From Henricia sp. BOLD:AAB3569 (lineage: Eukaryota; Echinodermata; Asteroidea; Spinulosida; Echinasteridae): a DNA stretch of 64,000 nucleotides. Location: contig JBBELK010000062.1 of NCBI GenBank assembly GCA_037783545.1, positions 1,426,001 to 1,490,000 of the forward strand, read 5' to 3'. The stretch's first letter is position 1. Every line of letters starts with the position of its first letter. Both the position numbers and the translations under genes were made by a program. Below are positions 35,801 to 47,084 of this stretch, in pieces. Under the pieces are notes generated by a model. The model did not search any database. It was not told where the DNA came from and worked only from the letters and a program-made list of their open reading frames with translations.

Positions 35801-37724
35801 TCCTACAATTCATAGTTTTTTCTCAAAGACTATAGCACTTCAGACAAAACCATTTCAGGGGAAGTTTCCCATCATCATCATGTTTATATTGTGTAAGTTA
35901 CAATGTATGTGTATATCTGTGAACATTTCTCATTTTTTCGAGATACGTATCATACATGTGTTTTACCTTTAACGGATTCGTGGAATAAGAGACAACATAA
36001 AAGAAGAATAAAATAATGTCAAACAAGCCTGCAGAAATTTCAGCTACATAAATGGATGCAGCACCATTTCAAAAAACTTAAAAATCTATGCACGGTTATA
36101 AGTAAATGATAAATAAAAAAAGTGTGTGCGCACAAACATAAAAAACAATTATAAAAAAACACCGTCCATGTGGACGGTTCAGACAAAACTGAGAGAGAGC
36201 ATTTTCGGTTGAGCCAATTAAAGGCAGACTACAAAGCCAGTATTGAAAATACCCCCAGTACCCCTACAGCCCTAAATGTTCTGAACTAAGTCCAACAAGT
36301 ACATAACATTGCAAGAAATGCCAGGAGCTTACTTTAACTTATTTTGTAGCATTCCTCATAATCTGAAAGCAGATCTGCAAGTCTTGTACATTTTGAAAAT
36401 AATTAAAGTTGCACTGCCCGTGTTTTGGCCGATTTGGGCGTCAATTTTTTTTTTAAAGATAAATAGGTATTTTTCTAGAATAGAAAAAGTTATCAGCTTT
36501 CATTTGGTACCAAGAACGCAAAAATCCGTCAAGGATTAATGCCAGTCGATTAAAAACAAGAAATGATTAAATGGCTGGCAGGTCATTTAATCGAGAGAGT
36601 GTTGACGTATTATGTTTTGACGTTTTAGGAAAAAGGCTTAGACCAATAATCTCCAGTTCTCGATGTCGGAAATTCAATTTTTTGATATTTTTCGTTACAC
36701 GTAAGCTTTCTAAATTCGTTCGCTTGTGTAAATTAATTTTTTAAATCTTTTCACCGAAACACGGGCAGTGCAACTTTAAGCAAATGGGCAAATAAAAATG
36801 TAGTAATAATTCTGTTTTCCCTCAAACAGCTGTCAGCAGTTGGCAAGATGCATTGAGCAAGGCTAAACCAGTGCACTCCGACTGGAAAGGAGAAAGGTAC
36901 AGTATTTAGTATTTAACCATAAACTTGGACAAATCTTTTCGTTTTCTTTTTTACAAGTCAAATTGTACTGTCAGAAAACTTGGCCAGAAGCAGTTTTGTT
37001 GTACTATTTTGGTACTTACATGTCTTTTTTTTCCCTTTTTTTCCCCCTTCGTAATGTCTCATATAAAGGATTCTGGCTTTATCAAACTTGTTTTAATGAG
37101 AAACATTTCAAATTTATTTATTGTACTAAAATGCTTTCTTTACGTTGTTACTTCAGACCCAGCCCCATCTGGCCTGTTGGCAAAAATGCTCAGACGGCCG
37201 AAGCCAGCAACCGTGTCATTTTTCTCAGCAATCCCAAAACCACAGTACCTGGATTCGTTCCTGAACGGCCAATCATGACCAAAGTCAGTGACTCTGCCAA
37301 AAACGCAACAGCCTCCCAGCGGATTGATTACTTAGCCCGTGAGAAGACGTACGCACCGTTGAAGATCAGAGAAAGTTACGAGTTTGATTGCTTCATGTGG
37401 GATCAGGAAATATCCAAAGCAGCACGAAATGCGCGTTGCTCTGAACGCCTAGAGGCATTAGCAGAAGCTAAACGACATCATACCAGTTTCCAGAATGCAA
37501 AACCAATCCAGTGGGATATTTCCGAGTCGGCTTTGAAGGCTATAGCCACGTTGCGGATGCAACAGCTAGCAAGGCCGAAAAGCCGCGGCAAGAACGATTT
37601 TTATGATCCTTATAAAGTTACCAGTGCGGCACTACATGCACGTGCTACGCCGAGAATCGAAGAAATATGCCTCCCAATTCCAAGAAAAATACGTCAGAAA
37701 CGGGTCGGTGGCGTTGCAATGTAA
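32828..37724 (+). CDS. THEG/SPMAP2-repeat protein, five exons, complete
   Basis: Member of the testicular haploid expressed gene (THEG, sperm microtubule-associated protein 2) family, whose short repeats bind sperm axonemal microtubules in vertebrates. Exons: 32828-32846, 33969-34056, 35206-35270, 36830-36896 and 37157-37724. All borders are AG/GT and phases join, giving 807 nt and 268 residues. THEG-type repeats are visible as SERLEVLSRFKQLPP, RSVYWINKLPPVPG, SQRIDYLAREKTYAP, SERLEALAEAKRHH, TLRMQQLARPKSR and TPRIEEICLPIPRK. The 19-nt first exon (ATG plus five codons and one base) was chosen because its donor TGTAAGT and phase fit the next exon exactly and its ATG context is strong. The first exon is the least certain part. 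Introns contain a nested pair of MITEs (35319-35972) and another MITE (36403-36779). Confidence 0.82.
32847..33968. other. First intron of the THEG-like gene
   Basis: About 1.1 kb. Near 32955-33005 are three ACTCGACCGTTGTACCAGC-type repeats, the same motif family as 30960-30995 and 19905-19920. Elsewhere nothing recognised. Confidence 0.5.
34057..35205. other. Second intron of the THEG-like gene
   Basis: 34205-34335 repeats AAAATGTAACT at irregular 15-30 bp spacing. 34990-35090 is a copy of the GAATCGnGATTCTTTTTTAG repeat seen at 180-235. No exon recognised. Confidence 0.5.
35319..35972. mobile_element. TTAA-flanked MITE (GGTAGnnnACAnGATTGGTA family), copy 2, interrupted
   Basis: TTAA at 35319-35322 and 35969-35972. 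It matches 24993-25410 (GTTACAAATAGTTTTATCTC, ACCAACCTGAGTAAAA, ACTTCAGACAAAACCATTTC). It is longer because the GGGCGACA element (35508-35820 area) has inserted into it. Confidence 0.75.
35508..35815. mobile_element. GGGCGACA-family element nested in a TTAA MITE
   Basis: Left end AATGCCGCAATAGGGCGACA, right side with TGTCGCCCTA at 35791-35800. An internal hairpin GGGCGACACCAAAATGTCGCCC lies near 35728. Relative of 3164-3383. Confidence 0.65.
36403..36779. mobile_element. TTAA-flanked MITE (GTTGCACTG family), copy 2
   Basis: TTAA at 36403-36406 and 36776-36779. Near-perfect ends AAAGTTGCACTGCCCGTGTT and AACACGGGCAGTGCAACTTT. It lies in the third intron of the THEG-like gene, 50 bp before the exon at 36830. 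Confidence 0.85.
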
Positions 37725-37933
37725 TGGCTCGTCACCTGTAACATAGGTATGTGTACTCTGGCTTGCTTTTTTAAAAAATTGGCAACTGTGCATGCCCTAA
37801 AAAGACAACAACAAAAATATCCCGTCACATTTTTCTTCAAAGGGCTATGATTTTATTCCTAATTTTTGCTGTACATGAAGGATTATTTGTTTAGCAAGAC
37901 ATTTATTACTACTGTTTATTTTGGTGTAAAATG

Positions 37934-37939
37934 AATAAA
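37934..37939 (+). terminator. Candidate poly(A) signal of the THEG-like gene
   Basis: AATAAA about 210 nt after the stop codon, followed by GT-rich sequence. Position and motif only. Confidence 0.4.
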
Positions 37940-37959
37940 AGGTACATGTACATGTAGCG

Positions 37960-39719
37960 TTTTTCAAACCTTGATTTCATTGCAGAAAATCATAGAAAGA
38001 GAGCGCTGTTTGGGGCACATCACTTCAGGAAAACACAAGAAGAAAGTATAGAAAAGATATAAGATTTCAAACTAGAATTGTGACAAATTTTCCACCCCAT
38101 TTTATTTTCATGGCTTACAACAGGCAACATGTAAAACAAACCAAACAGCCATGGTTTACAACATTTTCAGCAAGTTGGAGAAAACTGGAATTTTTTTGTT
38201 GGTGCATAATTGAATGTGATTAGCCTGTGTTTGCCTCTTGTGACATCGCAACTTTGCTCACGAATATGCATACTACATTAACATAAAAACGAAAATCCTT
38301 TCTTTTAGCCTCAAAACAATTCCCAAATATGATTGTTATGACTGAAACAGAGTAAAGTAGTTCCATATTACATTGATAAAAATAGTATATCATGGGCCCT
38401 TTAAATGTGTTCTGCTCCTGCATTCAGTTACAATGATATATGAATTGTTCTGTGTTAGTTGGCTCTTGGGTAATAATTGACAGTTGATATACCAAGCAGC
38501 AAAAAAAATTTTCTCCACGGATAAAAAAAGCAGTCGTTCTGAGAGTGGGCATTCTCAGCACACAGAAGCTAATTTATATGCAGTCATGTATAATGAAGCT
38601 GTTACGGTATTGGAATATTTTGATATCAACTTAATTACAAAAGAAAATTTTTATTACACTGAAACTTTGTGTTTCTTTTGTTGCACAGTATACATGTAGC
38701 TGGGCAATATCTGCTACACCTACCGTGTACTGTATGATATATGCATACTGTACATGTACATGTATAGTAAGTAGATATTCAATAGTTCTTGGTATCACTA
38801 GTACTGCAAGTTAGTACTTGACAATACTAAAAATGGTTATTTCCCAAGACTGAAATTAACCAGAGAGAGATAAGCAGACAGGACTTGGTATGAAGTTACC
38901 CACTAATAAAGATTGTTTTGAAACATGTTACATGTGCATTGTGGCCCCAATGTCTTAGGCCTATAATAATGTGCTAAATAATCTGTTAAAATTTGTGGAT
39001 TTTTAACGATACAAGGTCTGTCTGAAAAGGTGTCCGCATATGCTCTGCAAACCTAATGTTGGAGGATAACAGTATTGTCAAAGTACTACAATAAGGTAAA
39101 GAGACAATTTTCGGCATGTGAAATCTCTTTGAACTAAATTAGCCACTTGCGTGAACATCCGCATAATGGCTGGCATCACCAATTCTTCACTTTCAAATGG
39201 AGGTGCAGTTCAGAAAGTCACATATATGCTGTTGTTGCTACGTGGTGCACGTCATTGCCTAGCAACCAACAGTCTGGTTGCGGGTTATGCATTCTCTCCA
39301 ATGATAAACACAGTATTGATTCTGTACTTCACACCTGTCACATGCACCACATAGCAATCAAAATTTAGTCTGGTCGACTAAATACTAATGTGAAAGGAAG
39401 TATGTCAGTACACCAGAAGAAACATGCGCAAAGGCTAATTTAGCTAGCTGATTTTCTGTTGATTTTGCCTTTTTTTTTTAGGTTGCTTTGTTTGCCAAAG
39501 TTTGGGTTTTTCCTTTTTATGTTGTTCATTTGTCACTGCATGCTCACGTCCGAACCCTGCAGTAACAGCTTAACTCACGTACAGTATATGAAACAGAAAG
39601 TTAAAACGCAACAAAACATTCTTATAAAGGTATAACAAGAGAGTTTACCATGTTCAACTAAAATTTCAGCTTATTTCACTATATACTGTGGGTAGCCGTG
39701 TACTGTTAGTCTAGCAAAA
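37960..39719. other. Intergenic, no gene recognised
   Basis: AT-rich, without recognisable exons. A TACTGTACATGTACATGTA cluster lies near 38745-38765. Confidence 0.45.
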
Positions 39720-40328
39720 CTATGAAGGAAATTAAAGTAGCACTTAAAAACTAACTATAAGTAATAACTGCATAAGCTTTCGTAGCAACAACTACTTCAT
39801 CAGATGCAATGAAGCTAAACATCATCAACGTGGGTATATAATATAGTGTGGGTGTAGTCAAGCATGTCTAAACAAAAGGCTGTCCTGAGTCATAGCTGTG
39901 CATAGTGTGACATGAAACCATGATCCCTATTAAGTCCAGCTTCAATGCAGCCAAGTCTCTGGATGATCTTTTGTTCCTCTGCTTCTCTGTCCATCCTGGT
40001 TTTGAAGCCCTTTTGTTTGAGCACAGCAACTTTCAGGTCAGTTAGTGAATGCCCAGCAAGATTAAAGTGTTGGGATACAGGTTTCTGTGCATCTTGGTTC
40101 CGAATATCGAACTTGTGGTTATTGATCCGTTGACGCAGTGACTGGCCAGTTTGTCCAATGTACAGACATGACAGAGCTCTTGGGCACTTTTATTGTTGAC
40201 AACTGATGGCATAAACCACATTGGAGGATATGCAAGTGTAAGAGCCCTTGATTTTGAATGGGACATCGTTGGGGCCAATTATGCAGGTGCAGGTGCTGGA
40301 GTACGTGCTACTTTAATTTCCTTCATAG
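39720..40328 (-). mobile_element. Penelope-like element fragment, flanked by 24-bp inverted repeats
   Basis: On the minus strand, 40292-39890 encodes the C-terminal GIY-YIG endonuclease region of a Penelope-like element: FKIKGSYTCISSNVVYAISC, CPRALSCLYIGQTGQSLRQR, QHFNLAGHSLTDLKVAVL, REAEEQKIIQRLGCIEAGL, then stop. An in-frame TAA follows AISCQQ, so this copy is broken. The fragment is bounded by exact 24-bp inverse copies at 39720-39743 and 40305-40328. Downstream of the stop lies a hammerhead-like core. The reverse transcriptase part is missing. Confidence 0.85.
39778..39803 (-). ncRNA. Possible hammerhead ribozyme core in the Penelope-like terminal repeat
   Basis: Minus strand reads CTGATGA, then a short stem GTAG-TTGTTG-CTAC, then GAAA, the two conserved strands of a hammerhead core around stem II. 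Hammerhead motifs are known in Penelope-like terminal repeats. A convincing stem I could not be paired by eye. Confidence 0.35.
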
Positions 40329-41289
40329 CTTATTTCACGTACAGTACCTTTTGGAATTAAGTTTCAGAGAACTGTAGTGACTGTGTGACAGGGTTATGTT
40401 GTGATGCAAAGTTTTGTAAAAAAGTGGTAGGCCTATTGTACGTCATTTCTTCTTCCAACATTGTGCAGCGTCCAATATGTAAGAACAATAATGCAAGTTT
40501 TTAAAGACGATGTTAGCCCAATTAGGTGATGTGTAAGTATTTAATAAGTTTTAAAGTGTACATGCAGTTGTAGTCTAAAAATCGTTGGTCTAGACTAAGT
40601 GTATCAATGGGGGGGGAATATAGAAAGTAGAAATTGGTGGAACCTGTAGTTAGAAATTGATAAAAGACAAAATTATGTGATTAATTACATCAAAAATTTA
40701 AGTTTCTTAGGAGTGAGAGAATGTTATAATATTCAAGCTAGAGCAGCTGTTTATGTTTAGCTTGCAAGCCCACAGAGCAGAACATTAACAATATAATTTA
40801 CATTGTTATTGTAATGTGCCCCTGCTAACAAAAATAATTCTGAATTTTTCCTTCCTCTAAATTATGGTTGCTGATGTACTTTCTCTTAAAAACTGGACAC
40901 ATTTTAGTTTTCCTGTATTCCTATAGAATAACGTTCTATTTTGTGCTTCCTAAATAAGGTGATGGTTTTAATTTTTGAAACGAGTGTTTGTGGCAAAAGC
41001 CTGTCGTAAAAATGTTTAGTACTTTTTGTTTGCTTTCTTCTTTTAAATTTAGGCAGGGATTGCTAGTCCCACCAAATTTTATGGACTTGGGGTATTGGTA
41101 CTCTTAAAGTTCACACAACTTTTAGAAGGCAATTTCATAAAACCATTGAATGAAAAAATACTTACTGCTTTTCAGCTTGCTTCACTTGTTTTGTTTGTAA
41201 GCAATATAGCTGAGAAATAAATTGGTGATGGTTTAATTTTATGAAATGGGTTTGTCTTTAAATTGTTTGAGATTGCAATGGCCTCATCC
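40329..41289. other. Intergenic, nothing recognised
   Basis: AT-rich, no homology or strong repeat noted. Confidence 0.4.
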
Positions 41290-41420
41290 TTAAAGGCACA
41301 GGCTCGTCAATGCGCGCGCGCCAAATTCGTGCCACGAAATACGCAGCTCCATAGAAAAGGCATGGAGCTGCGTATTTCTTGGTGCGCGCGCGCACATTGC
41401 TGACGAGCCTGTGCCTTTAA
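41290..41420. mobile_element. TTAA foldback MITE (AAAGGCACAGGC family), copy 3, intact
   Basis: TTAA at both ends, with long inverted arms AAAGGCACAGGCTCGTCAAT / CGAGCCTGTGCCTTT, then CGCGCGCCAAATTCGTG facing GGTGCGCGCGCGC. The inner CAGCTCCAT/ATGGAGCTG pair close the hairpin. Cleanest of the three copies. Confidence 0.88.
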
Positions 41421-42609
41421 TAGCAGGTGGACCCAGTCGATATAGTCTATGAAACAATGATACAACCCTCCTACCTTTATAATAGATCCATCCACGTTAT
41501 GATTTTGGAGTATTTTCCCAATGAAAAGTATCGGATCGGCGGGCAATTTGTAAATAGCAGGGCGTAGATATGCACGTGCGATACGTCTGGACGAGTCGAC
41601 GTAGACGCAAAATCTGTTCCACATAGGCTGTTTTCAAAACGCTCGGTGTTTTACGGTCAGGCTAGGTATTTCGAATTCGATGTCTTTAGTCCCTGGGCTA
41701 TAGGGCCATTTCTTAGGTTTATTTTCAGTTGTAGTATACCTTGGGACATCCCAAATAAGTATTCTTAAGTGTCACAGCTGGTGCATGTGCCGTTCAGGAG
41801 CAAAAACAGCATTTTTTAGTGCACAATCACAAAAATCATCGAAAAAATCACGATTTTGAATGCTACGACCACAAATATCGTCCCATTGTGACCCGTTTTC
41901 ACATTTAGGATGAGAATATATGACACAAACCACGTAACAAAATTGCATAGCCATAGTCCATGGGGTTCTATGGTTTTTAGTTTGCGTTTTATGACTGCCA
42001 AGAAAAAAACACTGGGTCAGAACATTTGACTGAAAACATTCAAAATGGAACTACCTTGTAATTATGCATTAAAACATTTACCTAAGATCATCATCTTCCA
42101 TATGAGTGGTTGATGGTCACTTTAGCTGTAATATATTTCTGTATGCAACAGGTGTTTCGTATTTCACTTTCCACTCATAACTTTCCCTCAAGATCTCAAG
42201 AGTATAAGCCAGCCATAAAAGCATTTGATCTTTGATCTCTTTTCTTTCTATTCTGGTGTATATATTACATATCACTGTATCGTTGACCAGTCTGTGCCAA
42301 GTAGTCACAAAGTTGTATTGAGTTGCCGAAGACACAGTCTATATTTGTTCGCTCTCTAATAAAGTTCTCTCTCGCGACTCATAAGAATTGTGGGCTTGTT
42401 TTATTCATTAAAAACATTCACTCGGTCCATTACAAATTGGAGACAAGGATTACACTGGCTGCACTCACTCACGCTTGCAAGCAGCTTTCATGAAATGTAC
42501 AACCGCACGAAACACCATACCGGATCGGTCGTCGACCGGGTTACCAAGGACCGCGCTGTTCGACCTCATCTTCCGTCGACAGTGGAAGAGCAACACAATT
42601 ATTGACAAC
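41421..42609. other. Intergenic, nothing recognised
   Basis: Short frames only. No family recognised. Confidence 0.4.
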
Positions 42610-43350
42610 TGCCCAATGAAACGTCAGGACTCTCCTTGGCCGAGAATTAAGCAGCCGATCGACCGGAAAGACGTACTGCACTCGTAGCAATGGAACTTGC
42701 CAAGTACAACATCGATAGACATCGATCGCTGCCCTGTGGGAAAGTAAGGTTCTCAGAGTCCGGTAGTCTCAACGACTTGGAATACTCTTTCTTCTTGAGT
42801 GGCAAACCCGAGGGAGAGAGAAGGGAGGCTGGAGTGGGCTTTACTATCAAGGAGGACATCGTGACAAAGCTGACAGAAATGCCACAGCCAGTAAGTGACA
42901 GAATCATGACGATGAGACTACCCCTGAACAAGGACAATTTGCCACAATTTTGCCACAATATGATCGACTTCATCATCACGAGGTGTCGGGATGAGATGGA
43001 CATCCACATACTCGAGCCATGCGCGGAGCTGCTGGACCGATCACCAGATGCCGAGGTTAAAGGTGGCATTCATAATACGACAAAAGCACAACAAGCAAGG
43101 GGCAAGAAAACCGACCAAGCTGAACACGGCAAAACTATGTACCATCAGTCATAAGGAAATTTTCGAGCAGGAGATGGACAGCGCTCTCGCCCAATGGGAG
43201 GAGAAGGAACAGCTCTGCAGCAGGTCGTATACAACACAGCTAAAACATCTCTCGGCAAGCCAGACAGAAAACACCAGGACTGGTTCGACCCCGACGACCA
43301 GGAGCTACAGAATCTTATGATCAGAAGAGACAAAGCCCATCTTCCCAGGT
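42610..43350 (+). pseudogene. RTE-type non-LTR retrotransposon fragment (craniofacial development protein 2-like)
   Basis: Endonuclease-region fragments: RPERRTALVAMELAKYNID, FSESGSLNDLEYSFFLSGKP, EGERREAGVGFTIKEDI, VSDRIMTMRLPL, then a jump to MIDFIITRCRDEMDIHI, a frame change into CWTDHQMPRLKVAFIIRQKH, and another frame reading LGKPDRKHQDWFDPDDQELQ. Several frameshifts and a missing block in the middle of the endonuclease show a dead copy. The 3' end is cut off where the satellite begins. Family call is from remembered similarity. Confidence 0.75.
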
Positions 43351-44712
43351 AGCAAGCCCATATGGGTATAATATGGGTCCCAAATGGGCCAAATATGGGT
43401 CCCACATGGGACAACCCTTATGGGCCCCCAAGGATTCTGCACCCAAGATTCAAATGGGACCCATGTGGGCCAACCCAGATACCCCATATGGGACGCATAT
43501 GGGTCCCATGTGGGTCCTAAATGGGGCCCCATAAGGGTCCCACATAGGGCAAATAACATGGGTCCCACATGGGGCAAATCACATGGGTCCCACATATGGC
43601 AACCCATATGGGCCCCCAAGGATTATGCACCCAAGATCCATATGGGCCCCATATGGGCCAACCCAGAAACCCCATGTGGGGCACATATGGGACCCTTGTG
43701 GGTCAACCCAGATACCCCATATGGAACCAACATGGGTCCCATATGGGTATCTGGGTTGCCCATATGGGTCCCATTTGAATCTTGGGTGCAGAATCCTTGG
43801 GGCCCCATATGGGTCGGCCCATGTGGGACCCATGTGGGTTCCACACGTGGGACCCATGTGGGTTTCACACATTGGACCCACATGGGTTTCCATTTAGGAC
43901 CCATGTGGGACCCATATGGGGTATCTGGGTTGGCCCATATGGGTCCCATTTGAATCTTGGGTGCAGAATCCTTGGGGCCCCATATGGGTCGGCCCATGTG
44001 GGACCCATGTGGGTTCCACACGTGGGACCCATGTGGGTTTCACACATTGGACCCACATGGGTTTCCATTTAGGACCCATGTGGGACCCATATGGGGTATC
44101 TGGGTTGGCCCATATGGGTCCCATTTGAATCTTGGGTGCAGAATCCTTGGGGCCCCACATGGGTCGGCCCATGTGGGACCCATGTGGGTTCCACACGTGG
44201 GACCCATGTGGGTTTCACACATTGGACCCACATGGGTCCCCATTTAGGACCCATGTGGGACCCATGTTGGTTCCATATGGGGTATCTGGGTTGACCCATA
44301 TGGGTCCCATTTGAATCTTGGGTGCAGAATCCTTGGGGCCCCATATGGGTCGGCCCATGTGGGACCCATGTGGGTTCCACACGTGGGACCCATGTGGGTT
44401 CCACACGTGGGCCCCAGTTGGTTTTCACACATTGGACTTACATGGGTCCCCATTTAGGACCCATGTGGGACCCATGTGGGTTCCACATGGGGTATCCGGG
44501 TTGACCCATATGGGTCCCATTTGAATCTTGGGTGCAGAATCCTTGCGGCCCCATGTGGGACCCATGTGGGTCCCCATTTAGGACCCATGTGGGTTCCACA
44601 TGGGGTATCTGGGTTGACCCCTGTGAATCTTGGGTGCAGAATTCTTGGGGCCCGATATGGGTTCCCACGTGTGGACACCATATAGGTCAATCCAGGCACA
44701 CCATATGGGTCC
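43351..44712. repeat. CCCATATGGG/CCCATGTGGG higher-order satellite, orientation switch
   Basis: Built of 9-10-bp palindromic cores (CCCATATGGG, CCCATGTGGG) with GGGTCCCAT linkers. A higher-order unit is marked by CCATTTGAATCTTGGGTGCA, starting at 43771, 43946, 44121, 44307 and 44517: spacing 175, 175, 186 and 210 bp. The marker occurs in the reverse orientation at about 43435 and 43622. The open frames of about 100 codons in all directions are a by-product of the repeat period. Confidence 0.93.
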
Positions 44713-45459
44713 CGCGGATCCCCATATCAAAAAGGTCTTGTGTCGTACGCAAATGAGATATCCGTAAATGAACTCAGTTGTTCCAATCAACAAAAAATAA
44801 CACATTTATTCCGTGATGAGTAGCTCAATGGAGTTACGAGGCCAGAAACCAAATCGAAACAATGTGATGTCCCTACGTGAACCCTGTTGGGTATGAAATT
44901 ATATCGAAGTTGGATATGATATGGCAGGTGTCCAAAACGCAAGTAATTGATTGATACCGTTAACTGTAAATAAGTAAGATAATAATACAGCACTTTAATC
45001 AAGTGAACTGTTAAATGTCGTTCACATAATATCCAGTGTGAGCTTTCCATAATTGCCGTTTTGTGTTCGCACCATGCACACGTGTCGTGCTGAAGTATCC
45101 AGTTTGTAAGTGCAACGTCAAACGCGGCGCGCGCAACACTGATTTACTGTATATAAGTGTCCATTACGTCTTGATCTTGGTCTTGATCGTGTAATTGAAC
45201 AGCTCCAATTGGAACAACAGTCAATGCGGGACTTGAGGCGAGCTAGTCATGCTTTTTGCTGAAGGCTACCAGCTTATTCTAAAATTTAGTACGGGAGTTT
45301 GTTCCAGTCTCTAGCAGTATTTGGGAAAATGATTTATGATGACAATTAGTCCCTGAAGCTATGATTTTGAGGGAGAGGGGGTTGTGATTTCTTGTTGAAG
45401 TGGCAGTTGGTTCTCTAATGTTAAATTGAAGATGATCATCTAACGGAAGGTCTACATTA
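44713..45459. other. Intergenic, nothing recognised
   Basis: No gene or clear repeat seen apart from the edge of the CR1-like fragment. Confidence 0.4.
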
Positions 45460-45798
45460 TTATGGATGATTTTTTTGCATGGTGACGAGCCTCTGATTCA
45501 GTCTTCTCTCCTGAAGTGTTTGAAGTTGAATTTCCCTTAACATGGCAGTGACGGAACTTTTTCTTCCATAGTCATTCATGATGAAGCGTGCGGCTCGTCG
45601 TTGAACAGCTTCAACTCTTTTGATGTTACGGGTTGTATGCGGTTCCCAGACTGAGCTGCAGTATTCAACATGTGGGCGAACTAAACTTTTGTAAGCCTGA
45701 ACTTTGACTTTGCGAGGAGCATTGCTCAGGTTACGACGAGTGAAGACTAACAAGCGGTTAGCTTTGGAGACAGCTGTATCGATATAGTGTACGTTCAC
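45460..45798 (-). pseudogene. CR1/Jockey-type reverse transcriptase C-terminal fragment
   Basis: About 112 residues: SKANRLLVFTRRNLSNAP, VKVQAYKSLVRPHVEYCSSV, WEPHT, VEAVQRRAARFIMNDY, LQTLQERRLNQRLVTMQK. This is the typical region after the RT domain in CR1-like elements. Upstream RT and endonuclease are missing (5'-truncated copy). The clade call is approximate. Confidence 0.8.
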
Positions 45799-46679
45799 GT
45801 CATCATCGCTTGCATCTCACTGGCCTTCCTGATGACTTGCTTTAATTCCTGTCTTTGCGTGCCTGCTGTTACACCCTCCTAATTCCATATGCTCCTAAAT
45901 CCCGTGCATTATCGAGAAAGGATGTCGTGCACATAACTGGACTTCATCTTTTGTCGCATCTGTAGTTTTTTGTATTACGTCTCAGTACCTGAAGTGAAAA
46001 TTCATCAGTAGAATTACTATAATATATAAACACACTCTTCTTAATATTAGGCTAGATTCTTAAAGGGCGTTCACACTATCGCGGCAAAAATGGCTTTGCG
46101 CGCGCCTGTGCCATTGGATTGTACAGAAATTGGTTTGTATAAAAACTGGTTTGCCACTTGTGCGCGGCCTTTCGCGACGCGCAGCCAATGAGGTATCAGA
46201 GAAGCTCCAAGTTACCAGAGTTGAATTTTTTTTTTTTTTGGAAAGATCGGTGATTGGGACCTCATGCAATATGCGGTGAGCGCAGCGCGGCAGTGTGATT
46301 TTTCCGCAAAAGTGTCAACTCCCCTTAAACTTAATGGCTGAGCCTTTTCACACGTTAACGCGCGTAACTTTGATGCACGGCAAATTTACGTGCAAGGGTT
46401 GATTCACGTTCACATTTAAGGGGAGTTCACACTACCGCGAAAAAAATCACAGTTTTTTGTTAGCTGGGTCAAAGTTCGAATTTGCTGAACTTTGACCGCG
46501 GTGCACTGACCTTACCAACGCGCAGCCTACTTTCAGAAGGCTAAAAGTGTGTATTTGACGTTTATATTGGGACGTTATAATTTTTTAAGTTAGCCCTTTA
46601 ACAATTTAACCCCATTCGCCGTGGTGAAGCATGCTACACGCCCTTTAATGGTCCAAGAACCTGTGTCAAAAATCTTACC

Positions 46680-46815
46680 TGACATTCCAAATCAGACATT
46701 TAAGAACACACCATGGAGGTCCTAATCTCGAATCTTCTGTACCCTTGTTCTTTTCCCATGATGACTCGAACGACGGAAAAGGATAAAATGGAGCAAAATG
46801 TTGGTAAAAATCGTC
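46680..46815 (-). repeat. Conserved open-frame unit, copy C
   Basis: Minus strand encodes FAPFYPFPSFESSWEKN, KGTEDSRLGPPWCVLKCLIW, then AGGTAAG. Compared with copy B it lacks two single codons; both gaps are multiples of three. Confidence 0.55.
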
Positions 46816-47084
46816 AATTATCTATTAGATTGGCGACTTGACTTTGCTTGTATATCGCGTCTGAAGAAAGTAGTCCCACCAACGCGGGTGGAATTTGTTT
46901 ACACTCTCTTAAGCCTAGACTGGCCCCCCTGTCCACATATGTACTTCCCACGCGTCGTATATTAGCGAGAGCAGCGTAGCGCACATGGACAGGGGGCCAG
47001 TCTAGGCTTAAGAGAGTGTAAACAAAATCCATCCGCATTGGTGGGACTAATTTCTTTCAGATGCGGTCTAAATGAAGTCCGTGG

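Noticed and set aside
43384-44805. Overlapping open frames of 60-190 codons on both strands rich in MGP, GTH and WV motifs
   Set aside because: They follow the satellite period in all frames. Translation of CCCATATGGG/GGGTCCCAT repeats gives such strings without any coding selection.
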